A DNA stretch of 64,000 nt, from NCBI RefSeq assembly GCF_014651135.1, contig NZ_BMWH01000023.1:62001-126000 (forward strand). Reading direction: 5' to 3'. Position 1 is the first letter of the stretch; the number at the start of each line of letters is the position of its first letter. Origin of the DNA: Streptomyces echinoruber. GTDB taxonomy: Bacteria; Actinomycetota; Actinomycetes; Streptomycetales; Streptomycetaceae. The notes under the pieces are model-generated. The model ran no database searches. It was not told the DNA's origin and worked only from the letters and a program-made list of their open reading frames with translations. A program made the translations under genes and the position numbers. Below are positions 1 through 8,275 of the stretch, in pieces.

Positions 1-1
1 C

Positions 2-244
2 GGCGTCTACACGGTGGGCGGTACCGTGGCCGCGCCGGTCGCGGCCTGGTGGCGGGAGCGGCGCGAGGCCGCGGCGGCCGGAGCCGTCGGGGCGGGCGGC
101 GACAGGGGCGGCCGGGTGCGGCCGCACGGACTCCCCGAGGACGGCCGGACGGCGATGAGGGGGCGCGGGACACCAAGTCGTCGGTGTACTCCTCGTGCTC
201 CTTGCGCCCCTTGCGCTCCTCGCGTTCCTTGGCGGTTCACGTGA
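2..244 (+). CDS. C-terminal fragment of an unrecognised protein (cut by window start)
   Basis: The frame is open from the window edge to a TGA at 242-244. The first third begins GVYTVGGTVAAPVAAWWRER and has almost only G or C in third codon positions, which fits the end of a membrane protein whose last helix is followed by a basic tail. The last 20 codons fall in a 9-bp repetitive stretch (about 198-233, variants of CTCCTTGCG) and are less convincing. An internal GTG lies at 14, but the open frame upstream of it suggests the gene starts outside the window. Family not recognised. Confidence 0.35.
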   Translation, partial: GVYTVGGTVAAPVAAWWRERREAAAAGAVGAGGDRGGRVRPHGLPEDGRTAMRGRGTPSRRCTPRAPCAPCAPRVPWRFT

Positions 245-533
245 GCGCTGCGCTTTCCCGCGCCCTGCCCAGGGGAGGGCGGTGATTCGATGTCGGGCTC
301 GCGGGGCCCTGCGCGCAGGCGTCGCCGTGCTCGCTGCATCACCCGCCGCCGTGCCGGCGCGGAGCGCGGACCCTCCGGGGCGACGGCGGCCCCGGCTTTC
401 AGGACCCGGGCACCGGCGAACGGGCGGCGCGACGAGCCCGGCCGAACCGGTTCCGGCCGGCCGGGCTCCGCCGTCATCCGTCATCCGCGACGCACCCGGC
501 TGCGTTCGGGCACGGTGACGCGCGGGCGTCGGA
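245..533. other. Intergenic gap, nothing recognised
   Basis: This stretch separates the plus-strand fragment from the 3' end of the minus-strand operon. No open frame with convincing codon use, no clear terminator hairpin and no repeat stood out on reading both strands. Confidence 0.4.
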
Positions 534-1571
534 TCAGGTCTCCGTCTCCGCCCGTCCTCTCCCCACCGGCGACAGGGCGGACAGCACCGCGTCGCCGTCC
601 GCGGGATGGCCGACTGTCAGCCGAACACCCTCCCCGGGCCAGTGACGGGCGTGTATCCCGGCGGTGCCGAGCGCGTCCGCCGCGGCGTGGTCGGTGCCGG
701 GGGCGGGCCCCGCGGCGAGCCAGAGGAAGTTGGCCTGGCTGGGCAGGACGGGCAGGCCGAGCCCGGTGAGCCGGTGGTACAGGCGTTCTCGTTCGGCGAC
801 GACGGCGTCCACGCGCGTGACGAGTTCGTCGCCGGCCTCCAGAGTGGCCTCGACCGCGGCGGTGGCCACCGCGTTGATGCCGTAGGGCAGCTGCCGGTCC
901 CGCACCCGCGCCACCAGGGCGGGATCGCCCAGGCCGTAGCCCACCCGCAGCGCGGCCAGTCCGTAGGCCTTGGAGAAGGTCCGCAGCACCAGGAGGTTCG
1001 GCCGCTCGTTTGGCAGGCGGAGGCCGTCGGGGACGGCGGGGTGGCGTACGAACTCGATGTATGCCTCGTCCAGCAGCACGGTGACGTGCTCCGGTACGCG
1101 GGCGAGGAACGCCGCGAGCTCGGGGGCGGTGACGAGGCTGCCCGTCGGGTTGTGCGGATTGCAGATCACCACCACGCGGGTGGCCGCGTCGACCGCCTCG
1201 GCCAGGGCGGTCAGGTTCTGCCGTCCGTCGGGCAGCAGCGGCACGGGAACCGGCTCGGCCCCCGCCATCCGGGCCAGCAGCGGGTAGGCGTCGAACCCGG
1301 GCCAGGCGTACACCATGCGGTCGCCCGGCCTGATCACGGCCTGCAGCAGCTGGAGTGCGACGCCCACCGAGCCGTTGCCGACCGCGACCGCGCCGGGGTC
1401 CACGCCGCACCAGGCGGCGATCCGCCGCGCCAGCCGGTGGGGATGGAACGGCGGGTACCGGTGGGCCTGGCCGGCGGCGTCCCGGATCGCCTTCCGCACG
1501 GACGGCAGCGGCGGGTACGGGCTCTCGTTGAGTCCCAGCGGACGCGGGGACGGGGACAGTGCCGTCACCAT
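534..1571 (-). CDS. HisC-like fold-type I PLP aminotransferase
   Basis: 345 residues, the usual size of the histidinol-phosphate aminotransferase group. Visible motifs are CNPHNPTG (137-144), LDEAYIEF (167-174) and the PLP-lysine motif RTFSKAYGLA with Lys201. Family members transfer an amino group between an amino acid and a keto or aldehyde substrate. The ATG at 1571 was chosen because the open frame upstream is Arg-rich antisense of the ketosynthase gene; from this ATG the gene overlaps the ketosynthase stop by 7 nt. It is the last gene of a five-gene operon with no histidine genes nearby, so amination of a biosynthetic ketone is more likely than histidine synthesis. That role is inferred. 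Confidence 0.88.
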   Translation of the reverse strand: MVTALSPSPRPLGLNESPYPPLPSVRKAIRDAAGQAHRYPPFHPHRLARRIAAWCGVDPGAVAVGNGSVGVALQLLQAVIRPGDRMVYAWPGFDAYPLLARMAGAEPVPVPLLPDGRQNLTALAEAVDAATRVVVICNPHNPTGSLVTAPELAAFLARVPEHVTVLLDEAYIEFVRHPAVPDGLRLPNERPNLLVLRTFSKAYGLAALRVGYGLGDPALVARVRDRQLPYGINAVATAAVEATLEAGDELVTRVDAVVAERERLYHRLTGLGLPVLPSQANFLWLAAGPAPGTDHAAADALGTAGIHARHWPGEGVRLTVGHPADGDAVLSALSPVGRGRAETET

Positions 1572-2581
1572 CCCTGCCCCCAGCGGACGGCGGCGGCGCC
1601 GGCGTAGTCCCCGGCGTGGGCGAATCCGGCCAGCACCACGAGGTCGCCGTCCCGGATCTGCCGGGAGCGGACCGCGTCGTCGAGCGTGACGGGCATCGCG
1701 GCGCCGAAGAGGTTGCCGCACCGGTCGAAGGTGTCGGGGTGCCGTTCGGCGGGCAGGCCCAGCGCCTGACGCCAGTTCTGCAGGAAGGTGCGGTTGGGCT
1801 GGTTGGTGATCAGGCAGTCGATGTCGGTGGGGTCCGTGTCCAGGCGCCGGCACAGCTCCCGCACGACCTGCGGCACCAGGCGGTTGCCCCGCTCCAGCAC
1901 ATGGGCGACGCCGGTCTCGGTGAACCCGATGCGTACCTGGGCGTCACCGGCCTCCCAGTACTTGCGCCCGTCGTCGCGCACCATGGTCATGTCACCGGCG
2001 TGGGCGGCGATGTGCCGGCCCTCGATCCCGAGGACGGGGGCGTGCGCGGAGGTCGTCACGTAGCCGACTCCGCAGCCGTCGCCGGGGATGGCCGCCTGGG
2101 ACAGTCCCCGGACCTGCGACTGGGTGAACAGCTGGCCCGCGGCGCTCTGGGCGTTGCAGATCAGGGCCGTACGTCCGTCTCCGCCGAGGAGGATCTGCCG
2201 GGCCAGTTCCAGCATGTGCACGAAGGAGGCGCAGCCGGCGTTGGCCACGTCGATCAGCCACCGCGGTGCCAGGCCCAGCCGGCGCGCCACTTCGGTGCCG
2301 GCGCCCACGAAGGGCTGGTCCGGCAGCTGGCTGTGCACGAGCAGGACGTCCACGCGGCGGATCTCCGCGCGGCCGTGCCGTTCGATCAGCGGCTGAACGG
2401 CCCGCTCGATCAGGTCCGCGTTGGTCTCGTCGGGGGCGACGTGGTGCCGGTACGGGGGGACTTTGAACATCGGGCTGTCGCGCAGCTTGTCCTCCGCCGC
2501 CGGGTGCTCGGTGTAGAAGGCGGCGGGGACCGGCTCGCCGGGCAGGTACGAGGCGACGTCGGTCAGGCTCACTGTCGTCAT
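1565..2581 (-). CDS. Beta-ketoacyl-ACP synthase III-like (FabH-like) protein with altered active site
   Basis: 338 residues with thiolase fold landmarks. The nucleophile is Cys117 in NAGCASF. The position of the HQAN histidine reads TNQPN, putting Asn260 where His is expected. The GN(T/L) motif is GNLFGAAMP with Asn290, 30 residues later, the same spacing as in FabH. FabH proteins use Cys-His-Asn for decarboxylative condensation of acyl-CoA with malonyl-ACP. The apparent His-to-Asn change suggests a different reaction, for example acyl transfer or a non-decarboxylative condensation (inference). The gene overlaps its upstream neighbour by ATGA (2578-2581) and the aminotransferase by 7 nt, so translation is probably coupled. 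Confidence 0.85.
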   Translation of the reverse strand: MTTVSLTDVASYLPGEPVPAAFYTEHPAAEDKLRDSPMFKVPPYRHHVAPDETNADLIERAVQPLIERHGRAEIRRVDVLLVHSQLPDQPFVGAGTEVARRLGLAPRWLIDVANAGCASFVHMLELARQILLGGDGRTALICNAQSAAGQLFTQSQVRGLSQAAIPGDGCGVGYVTTSAHAPVLGIEGRHIAAHAGDMTMVRDDGRKYWEAGDAQVRIGFTETGVAHVLERGNRLVPQVVRELCRRLDTDPTDIDCLITNQPNRTFLQNWRQALGLPAERHPDTFDRCGNLFGAAMPVTLDDAVRSRQIRDGDLVVLAGFAHAGDYAGAAAVRWGQGW

Positions 2582-3228
2582 CGGGCCGCCCGCTTCGCCG
2601 GGGAGGTGCTGACGGGCAGACCGTTGCGGTGCCGGTGCTCGAGAATCGCCTTGAGGTTGTTCATCTCCAGGGTGTGGCCGGCGTAGAACAGGTCCCAGTA
2701 CTCCCCCACCCAGCGCCGGGCGGGGTGCGGTGCCAGGTCCGGGCGCGGGTTGTTCCGGTAGTAGGGGTGCCGGCAGTTGGTCCAGGTGATCACCGAACCG
2801 GGGCGGCCGAGGACGAGCGCGGCCGGGACCACCCTCATCAGATAGATCATCCACAGCTCGTCGCCCTGGTCCCAGGCGCAGTGGTAGTCGACCGTCATGG
2901 CGCCGGGATGGGCCTCGACGCGGCAGTAGATCCGGGTGCCTTCCTCCAGCCGGTCCCGGCCCACCCACAGCCCCGGTGTGCCGGTGGGCTCGAAGTCCCG
3001 CAGGCTGCACGTCCACTCCTCCAGGTGGTGGCCGCGGCTGAGATAGTCGTACGCCGCCTTTGGCGGGCAGTCGACGTACTCGTGGATGGTGCAGTACTCG
3101 CCGTAGACCTGCTGGTGCGGGTAGGTCTGCGAGGTCAGCTCCTGGCAGCGGGCGACCAGTTCGTCGGGGCCGGTGTTCTCCACCGTCACCAGGCCCGGGA
3201 CGTCAGCCAACGTGGATCGGTCGGTCAT
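2578..3228 (-). CDS. SRPBCC (START/polyketide-cyclase-like) family protein
   Basis: 216 residues. The N-terminal part, with an EYVDCPPKAAYDYLS-type segment around residues 50-65 followed by aromatic-rich beta strands, resembles helix-grip SRPBCC proteins, which bind hydrophobic ligands and include polyketide cyclases and oligoketide-handling proteins. No catalytic residue can be assigned by eye. The ATG at 3228 follows an AAGGAG box. The gene overlaps the ThDP enzyme by 26 nt at one end and the ketosynthase by 4 nt at the other. Context suggests it shapes or holds the product of the neighbouring condensing enzymes. An ordinary lipid-binding role is equally possible. Confidence 0.6.
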   Translation of the reverse strand: MTDRSTLADVPGLVTVENTGPDELVARCQELTSQTYPHQQVYGEYCTIHEYVDCPPKAAYDYLSRGHHLEEWTCSLRDFEPTGTPGLWVGRDRLEEGTRIYCRVEAHPGAMTVDYHCAWDQGDELWMIYLMRVVPAALVLGRPGSVITWTNCRHPYYRNNPRPDLAPHPARRWVGEYWDLFYAGHTLEMNNLKAILEHRHRNGLPVSTSPAKRAAR

Positions 3229-5113
3229 CGAGATTCTCCTTGTCGTGGAGCGGGTGGTGGCCGTGCGGGGCGCCGGGGCCGGCCGGGGAGGACGTCGCGG
3301 CGGTCAGGAAGGGCTGGAACGGCGGTGTCTCGCGGTGGTCGAGGTCCATGGCGACCAGGGCCGGGCCACCGCCGTCGTTGCTGCGCAGCAACGCGGTGTG
3401 CAGCTGTGCCGGGTCGCCGGCCGAGGTGACGCGCAGCCGGGGGAACATCGCCGCCGCCCCGGCGGCGATGCCGGACGGGTGGAAGACGTTCTCGGGGCGG
3501 GCACCGCCCTGGAAGATCTCCTCGCGGGTGACGCACATGGCGTGCGCGTTGTTGTTCAGGACGACGAAGGTGACCGGCGCGTCGTATTCGACGGCGGTGT
3601 GCATCTCCATGCCGTGCATGAAGAACGCCCCGTCACCGGCCACCACGTACGAACGCCGGCCGGTGGCCAGCGCGGCGCCGATCCCGGCGCCGAAGGTGTA
3701 GCCCATGCCGCCCATGCCCACCGCCACGACGAAACGCCCGTCCCGGGGGGCCGGCAGGGCGTGGATGGCGGCGGCCCCCACGTTGCCGGCGTCCACGAAG
3801 ACATGGGCGTCCTGCGGCAGCGCCGCGGCGATCGCCGCGATCGCCGAGGTGTAGCCGGTGGCCGCACCCGGGTGCGGAGGTACGCGCAGAAGGGAGGGCG
3901 GGCGATGGGCCGGGCAGGCCGGTGGGCGCGGGCGCACGCGGCTTTCCAGCGTCCGCAGCGTTACGGCCACTCCCCCGCGCAGGGCGATGCCCGGAACGAA
4001 CGGCGGCTCGGGGTCGACGCAGACCACGGGCATCCCGGTGAGCAGCGGCTCCAGCCCTCCCCGCGCCAGGACGGGCAGGCGCGTGCCCACCAGCAGGCAG
4101 GCGTCGGCCCGGCGCAGGCAGTCCTCGACCTCGCGGTGGCCCATCACCCCCGCCACGCCCACGAACCGGGGGCTGCGGTTGTCGTAGACGTCCTTGGCGT
4201 CCGGGGTCACGGCCACGCAGGCGCCCAGGCGCCGCACCAGGCCGGCCAGTTCCTCGCGCGCCCTCGTCCCGGCCACGCCTTCCCCGGCGATCACCATGAC
4301 GCGGGAGGCGCCCTCCAGCACGCCGAGCGCCGCGGCCAGGGAAGCGGGATCCGGCCGCGGGGCCGCGGGCGGGTGTGCCGCCCCGGCCGCCTGTGCCGGC
4401 TTCCCCCGTGCGCCCGCCGCCGTGGCGGCTCCCGTTCCCCCGGGCGCTCCCGCGGCCCGCGCGGGCACCGTGGCCCCTTCGGTATCCGCGGGCACCGTGG
4501 CCCCTTCGGTGGCTGCGGGCACCGCGGTTCCATCGGTGGCTGCGGGCACCGCGGCTCCCGCCACCGCCGGCACGTCGATGCGGGCCTGCTGGACGTCCTT
4601 GGGCAGGATGAGCACGGCGGGGCCCCGCGGCTCGGTCTGCGCCGCGGTGATCGCCCGGGCCAGCAGGCCGGCGATCGCGTCGGGTTCGGTCACCCGGGCG
4701 CAGAACCGTGAGACGGGTGCGAAGACGTCCCGGGCGTCGAAGGAGCCCGCCTTGCCGCTGGAGTCCTGGAAGGCGCCCCGGCCCTCCTGGTGGGTGGGCG
4801 GCTGTCCCACGAGGGCCAGCAGCGGGATGCGTGAGGCATGGGCCTCGGCCAGGCCCGGAACCAGGTTCATCGCACCGCCGCCCGACGTGGCCGCGACGAC
4901 GCCGAGGCGCGCGGTGGCCCGGGCGTACCCGTCCGCCATGGTGACCGCGGAGAACTCGTGTTTGGCCACCACGCCGCGGATCCGGCCGGGGAGACGGTGC
5001 ACCGCGTCGTACAGGTCCTCGATGTTGGCCCCGCCGACCCCGAACACGTACCGGACGCCGATCCGGTCGAGTTCGGCGGCCAGGTGGTCCACGAGACGTA
5101 TCCGGTCCGTCAT
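3203..5113 (-). CDS. Thiamine-diphosphate-dependent enzyme, acetolactate-synthase/decarboxylase type
   Basis: 636 residues. The pyrimidine domain carries the cofactor-activating glutamate (Glu53 in VAKHEFSAV). The C-terminal domain has the GDG...NN motif (GDG 493-495, NNN 520-522). Relatives decarboxylate 2-keto acids and join the resulting carbanion to an aldehyde, ketone or second keto acid. Start ATG 5113 follows AAAGGAGGT with ideal spacing and overlaps the regulator stop (ATGA). An Ala/Pro/Thr-rich linker of about 70 residues lies between the first and middle domains and is built from 27-bp repeats, which is unusual for the family. With the ketosynthase-like and aminotransferase genes it could build an amino-ketone unit; the substrate is unknown. 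Confidence 0.87.
   Translation of the reverse strand: MTDRIRLVDHLAAELDRIGVRYVFGVGGANIEDLYDAVHRLPGRIRGVVAKHEFSAVTMADGYARATARLGVVAATSGGGAMNLVPGLAEAHASRIPLLALVGQPPTHQEGRGAFQDSSGKAGSFDARDVFAPVSRFCARVTEPDAIAGLLARAITAAQTEPRGPAVLILPKDVQQARIDVPAVAGAAVPAATDGTAVPAATEGATVPADTEGATVPARAAGAPGGTGAATAAGARGKPAQAAGAAHPPAAPRPDPASLAAALGVLEGASRVMVIAGEGVAGTRAREELAGLVRRLGACVAVTPDAKDVYDNRSPRFVGVAGVMGHREVEDCLRRADACLLVGTRLPVLARGGLEPLLTGMPVVCVDPEPPFVPGIALRGGVAVTLRTLESRVRPRPPACPAHRPPSLLRVPPHPGAATGYTSAIAAIAAALPQDAHVFVDAGNVGAAAIHALPAPRDGRFVVAVGMGGMGYTFGAGIGAALATGRRSYVVAGDGAFFMHGMEMHTAVEYDAPVTFVVLNNNAHAMCVTREEIFQGGARPENVFHPSGIAAGAAAMFPRLRVTSAGDPAQLHTALLRSNDGGGPALVAMDLDHRETPPFQPFLTAATSSPAGPGAPHGHHPLHDKENLDDRPIHVG
4461..4568 (-). 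repeat. 27-bp in-frame tandem repeat, 4 copies, in the ThDP-enzyme linker
   Basis: Four consecutive 27-bp units at 4461-4487, 4488-4514, 4515-4541 and 4542-4568 share the start GCGGGCACCG. The first two units differ only in the last few bases and the fourth is the most diverged. Read on the minus strand they encode 9-residue variants of TEGATVPA inside the interdomain linker, so copy-number change would keep the frame. Confidence 0.9.
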
Positions 5114-6132
5114 GCGGACCTCCTTTCCGCCCAGGCCGGTTCGACGAGCAGGCCGGAGGGTGCGTGGAGCTGGAAGTGCTGCCGGTACTGGGCGGGGGTG
5201 AGGCCGACGAGGGCGCCGAACGCACGCAGGAACGTTTCGGTGGCCGTGAATCCGCACCGGCTCGCGATCTGGCCCACCGACAGGTCGGTGGCCTCCAGGA
5301 GCTGACGAGCCCGGGCGATGCGCATACGGCGGACGTACTGGCCGGGCGTCATCCCCACCGCGCGCCGGAAGACCCGGGCGAAGTGACGGGGGCTCATGCG
5401 CGCGCGGCAGGCGAGTTCGGGCACCGGCAGCGCGCGGTGGAGGTTTTCCTGCACCCAGTCCTGCACGGCCCGGATCGGCTCCTGATCGGTGAGCTGTGCG
5501 TCGAGGACCATGCTGAACTGCGTCTGCCCGCCGGGTCGTTTGAGGTACAGCACCAGGAACTTGGCCACCTCTGTGGCGTACGCCGCCCCGTGGTCGCTCT
5601 CCACCAGCGCCAAGGCCATGTCGATGCCGGTCGACACGCCCGCCGAGGTGACGTACGGGCCGTCCCAGACGAAGATCGGCTCGGGATCCACCGTCACTTC
5701 GGGGTAGCGGCGGGCCATCTGCTCCCAGACCGCCCAGTGCGTGGTGGCCCGCCGTCCGTCCAGGAGACCGGCCTCGGCCAGCAGGAAGGCCCCTCCGCAC
5801 ACGGAGGCCACGCGCCGGGAGCGCGCCGCGGCGCGTCTGATCCAGGCGACGAGGGAGGGATTCGCCAAGGCCTCTTTCAGGCCCGGCCCACCGGGCACGA
5901 GGAGGGTGTCGATCGCCCCTTCTCCCGCCTCCAGGGGCTCGGCCTGCACGACCAGGCCCGCGGAGGTGGCGACCAGCGGGGCCTCGGGAGAGACACACTG
6001 CAGGCGATAGGTGTCTTGCGGGTCGGACAACAGTCGGTTCACGGTGTCGAAGACTTCGAGTGGCCCACTGACGTCCAGGGTCTGGGCGCCGGGGTAGACC
6101 ACGACCACAACGCGTCGTTGTTTCACGATCAC
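5110..6132 (-). CDS. AraC-family regulator with N-terminal DJ-1/PfpI (GATase-1-like) domain
   Basis: About 340 residues. The N-terminal half has the DJ-1/PfpI fold signature VVVYPGAQTLDVSGP and the elbow cysteine in VASVCGGAFLLAEAGLLDG. The C-terminal 100 residues carry two helix-turn-helices, ending in the AraC signature QIASRCGFTATETFLRAF. Regulators of this class (GlxA-like) control catabolic and secondary-metabolite genes, usually sensing an unknown ligand through the DJ-1 domain. Two GTG starts are possible, 6132 (GGGA box 7 nt upstream) and 6126. The stop overlaps the ThDP-enzyme start, so the regulator heads the operon and may control its own transcription. Confidence 0.85.
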   Translation of the reverse strand: MIVKQRRVVVVVYPGAQTLDVSGPLEVFDTVNRLLSDPQDTYRLQCVSPEAPLVATSAGLVVQAEPLEAGEGAIDTLLVPGGPGLKEALANPSLVAWIRRAAARSRRVASVCGGAFLLAEAGLLDGRRATTHWAVWEQMARRYPEVTVDPEPIFVWDGPYVTSAGVSTGIDMALALVESDHGAAYATEVAKFLVLYLKRPGGQTQFSMVLDAQLTDQEPIRAVQDWVQENLHRALPVPELACRARMSPRHFARVFRRAVGMTPGQYVRRMRIARARQLLEATDLSVGQIASRCGFTATETFLRAFGALVGLTPAQYRQHFQLHAPSGLLVEPAWAERRSA

Positions 6133-6301
6133 AGCCTGTTCCCGGCGGTGAGCCGTCCACAACGACAGTCTGTTGACGATTCCTGCCACGCCCCGGCCCA
6201 CCCTGCTGACCGGGCCAAAGACCACGGGGGGACGCCGGGTGAAACGGGTCACAGACGAGGTGACACGTGTGAACCCGGTCGGCCGACGGTGGGCCGGGGG
6301 C

Positions 6302-6410
6302 GGCCGGCGCCGGCACGGCGCATACGGCCGGCGTCGGCACGGCGCATACGGCCGGCGTCGGCACGGCGCATACGGCCGGCGTCGGCACGGCGCATACGGC
6401 CGGCGCCGGG
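6302..6410. repeat. 24-bp tandem repeat array, 4.5 copies, upstream of the operon
   Basis: Units lie at 6302-6325, 6326-6349, 6350-6373 and 6374-6397, with a partial copy at 6398-6410. Each starts GGCCGGCG(T/C)CGGCACGG and ends CGCATAC. Only one base varies among the full copies. The array is 170-280 bp upstream of the AraC/DJ-1 gene, where regulator binding sites could lie. It has no spacers, so it is not a CRISPR array. Confidence 0.92.
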
Positions 6411-7015
6411 TGTCCGGCCGCGCCGTCGTGGAGCCGCCGGATCCGGTCTGCCGGCCTCTTTGCCGACGTGTTCGGCGCCCGTCCCGGCCGGGCTCAGGGC
6501 GGGAAGGGCCGGGGCGGGAGCTCGGCCGACGGCCGCGTGTCCCTCCTGGCCGCCGGGACCGGGTGGGCGGTGGAGGGCGTGGCCGGGGCCAGGCGTGGAC
6601 CGCTGCGCCCGTCTCGTGGGGGTGCGCCCCGACGCGGGTCAGGACCGTTGCCCCGGCGACGCGTTCGCAGCGGCGGCGCATGCGGGCCGACGGGTACGTC
6701 CACGCCGGTGGCCGGCGCCGTCCTCAGGGCGCCGTGCGGTCGCCCGGGACCGGTCCGGGGCCGCACGCGGGAAAGCGGCGCCCGCCGGCCCGGCCCGGGA
6801 GCCGGACCTGCGGTGGACGGGCGCGGCCAGGACGCACCAACCCCCGTCCCGACCGGCGTTCGCGCGAGCAGCGGGCATCGCCTCTCCCTCTCCGGCCGCG
6901 CTCCCCGGAGCCTGACCCGGAACCTGCCCTGGCGTCCCGACCCGCTGCCGGCAGGCGGGGCGGACCCGTGGGCTCCGCTCGGGAGCGAAACCCGGCGAAG
7001 ACCCCGAGCACCGCC
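6411..7015. other. Intergenic region, no gene recognised
   Basis: About 600 bp between the repeat array and the end of the isomerase-like gene. Open frames exist on both strands but they are Arg/Gly/Pro-rich and look like chance frames in GC-rich DNA. No family resemblance, terminator or promoter was convincing. Confidence 0.45.
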
Positions 7016-7813
7016 TCAGAAGGCGGAGTTGGCGAACCAGTGGGCGAGCAGGTCCTCGTCCCCTTCGTGAGCGAGGACCTCTGCGTCGTAGGGCAGGCGG
7101 CCGTAGACGAGCAGGAGCAGGTCGGCCGCGGTTCCCCGGACGGTCGCGTCAGCGGTGTCCGCGGCGGGGTGGGCCGTGTCGAGCCCGAAGCCGTCGGGCC
7201 GCAGGCGGACGAGCCAGTCGCCGTCCCCGTCGGTGGCACGGAAGCGGATGGTCCTGCCGGGACCGCGGAGGCCGGCCACCTTGGGAGCGAAGAAGGCGGC
7301 GAAGGGCAGGTTGACGAGGAACTCGTCGATCCCGTCGACCGCAGCCGGGCGGTCGATCGTGGGCCTCAGGCCGAGCGCCAGCTCGGCGTCCGCCCGGTGC
7401 ACCAGGGTCTCGAACAGCATCCGACGCGCCCAGAAGCGGGCGTGCTGATCGGCGCCCCACGCCCACATCGGCAGGTCCGGGTCGGTGGCCGCGAAGGCGT
7501 CCGCGGCCACGGTCGCACTCTCGGCCAGCCAGTCGACGTATCCGTCCTCCTGGTCCGGGAGCCGCAGGTCCACGTCACGCGTGCGCGGGGGTTCCTGGAC
7601 GCGTGCCCGCAACAGGACCGAGAACCAGCGCTGGACACTGCCCGTGTGCTTGATCAAGTCGGCCAGCGTCCAGCCGGGGCAGCTGGGCACCGCTGTGGCC
7701 AGGTCGGCGTCCTTGACCGCCGCGACGAACCGGGCGGTCTCCACCGCGACCCCCGCGCGGTGGTCGACCGGGGTGGCAACGGACGCCTGGGTGCTGTGGC
7801 CGGAGGTCTTCAT
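7016..7813 (-). CDS. Mycothiol-dependent maleylpyruvate-isomerase-family protein
   Basis: 265 residues. The N-terminal DinB-like four-helix bundle starts with VPSCPGWTLADLIKHTG, and the segment MLFETLVHRADAE supplies the His and acidic residues that bind metal in this family. A C-terminal sterol-carrier-like domain follows. Members (TIGR03083 group) are thought to use mycothiol; most have no known substrate. The ATG at 7813 has an AAAGGCG box upstream. It is transcribed away from the MarR gene at 8356, so both could share the long regulatory region between them. Confidence 0.85.
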   Translation of the reverse strand: MKTSGHSTQASVATPVDHRAGVAVETARFVAAVKDADLATAVPSCPGWTLADLIKHTGSVQRWFSVLLRARVQEPPRTRDVDLRLPDQEDGYVDWLAESATVAADAFAATDPDLPMWAWGADQHARFWARRMLFETLVHRADAELALGLRPTIDRPAAVDGIDEFLVNLPFAAFFAPKVAGLRGPGRTIRFRATDGDGDWLVRLRPDGFGLDTAHPAADTADATVRGTAADLLLLVYGRLPYDAEVLAHEGDEDLLAHWFANSAF

Positions 7814-8151
7814 CGTGACACGCCTTTCACCGAAGGTGCGGGGTCAGCCGGTCGGCTGGTTGAGGACGGTTCCGGAGTGGCTGGAAACGTCGGCGGAAAT
7901 CTGCGCCGCGCCACCGGCCCGTGCGTCTGGCCGGCAGCGCCGGACGGCAACTCCCGGACGTCGCACGGGAAGGAGCGGTGAGGACGGTTCGTCGACAGGC
8001 CCGGAGCCGTCCGCGCGGCTTCCTCGGCACCGGCGGACGCAAGCCGCCGCTCCCGGCCGGCAGCGGGGCGCGCAACCGGTCACACGAGCGGGCCGCCGCG
8101 TGCTGTGCGTGAGACACGGAACCTCTTCCCTGCTCGAGACCTCCGGACCTT

Positions 8152-8271
8152 CGGCGAACCACCGAAGACCATCGAGAATCACCGAAGGCCGCCGAAGACC
8201 GCTGAGAACGGCCGAAAAGCGCCGATAACCGCTGAGAACCGCCGAGAACCCGACGAACCACTCGAGAACCC
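8152..8271. repeat. 10-bp phased degenerate repeat, 12 units, upstream of marR-type gene
   Basis: Cut every 10 bases from 8152, the sequence gives twelve related decamers with consensus near CCGAGAACCG, for example CCGAAGACCG, CTGAGAACCG and CCGAGAACCC. GA(A/G) at positions 3-6 is nearly constant. The spacing matches one helical turn, so purine runs fall on one face of the helix. The run ends 4 bp before the first operator-like dyad of the MarR gene. It could bend DNA or hold several copies of a protein. Confidence 0.85.
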
Positions 8272-8275
8272 GGAA

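Noticed and set aside
534..1571. Aminotransferase as the histidine-pathway HisC gene
   Set aside because: No other his genes are present, and it is translationally coupled to a ketosynthase-like gene, so histidine synthesis is unlikely.
5114..6388. N-terminal extension of the ThDP enzyme to over 1000 residues
   Set aside because: The extension overlaps the AraC/DJ-1 gene in another frame and is Arg/Pro/Gly-rich; ATG 5113 has an excellent ribosome site.
6302..6410. Possible CRISPR array
   Set aside because: Units are directly abutting with no spacers and no cas genes are near.
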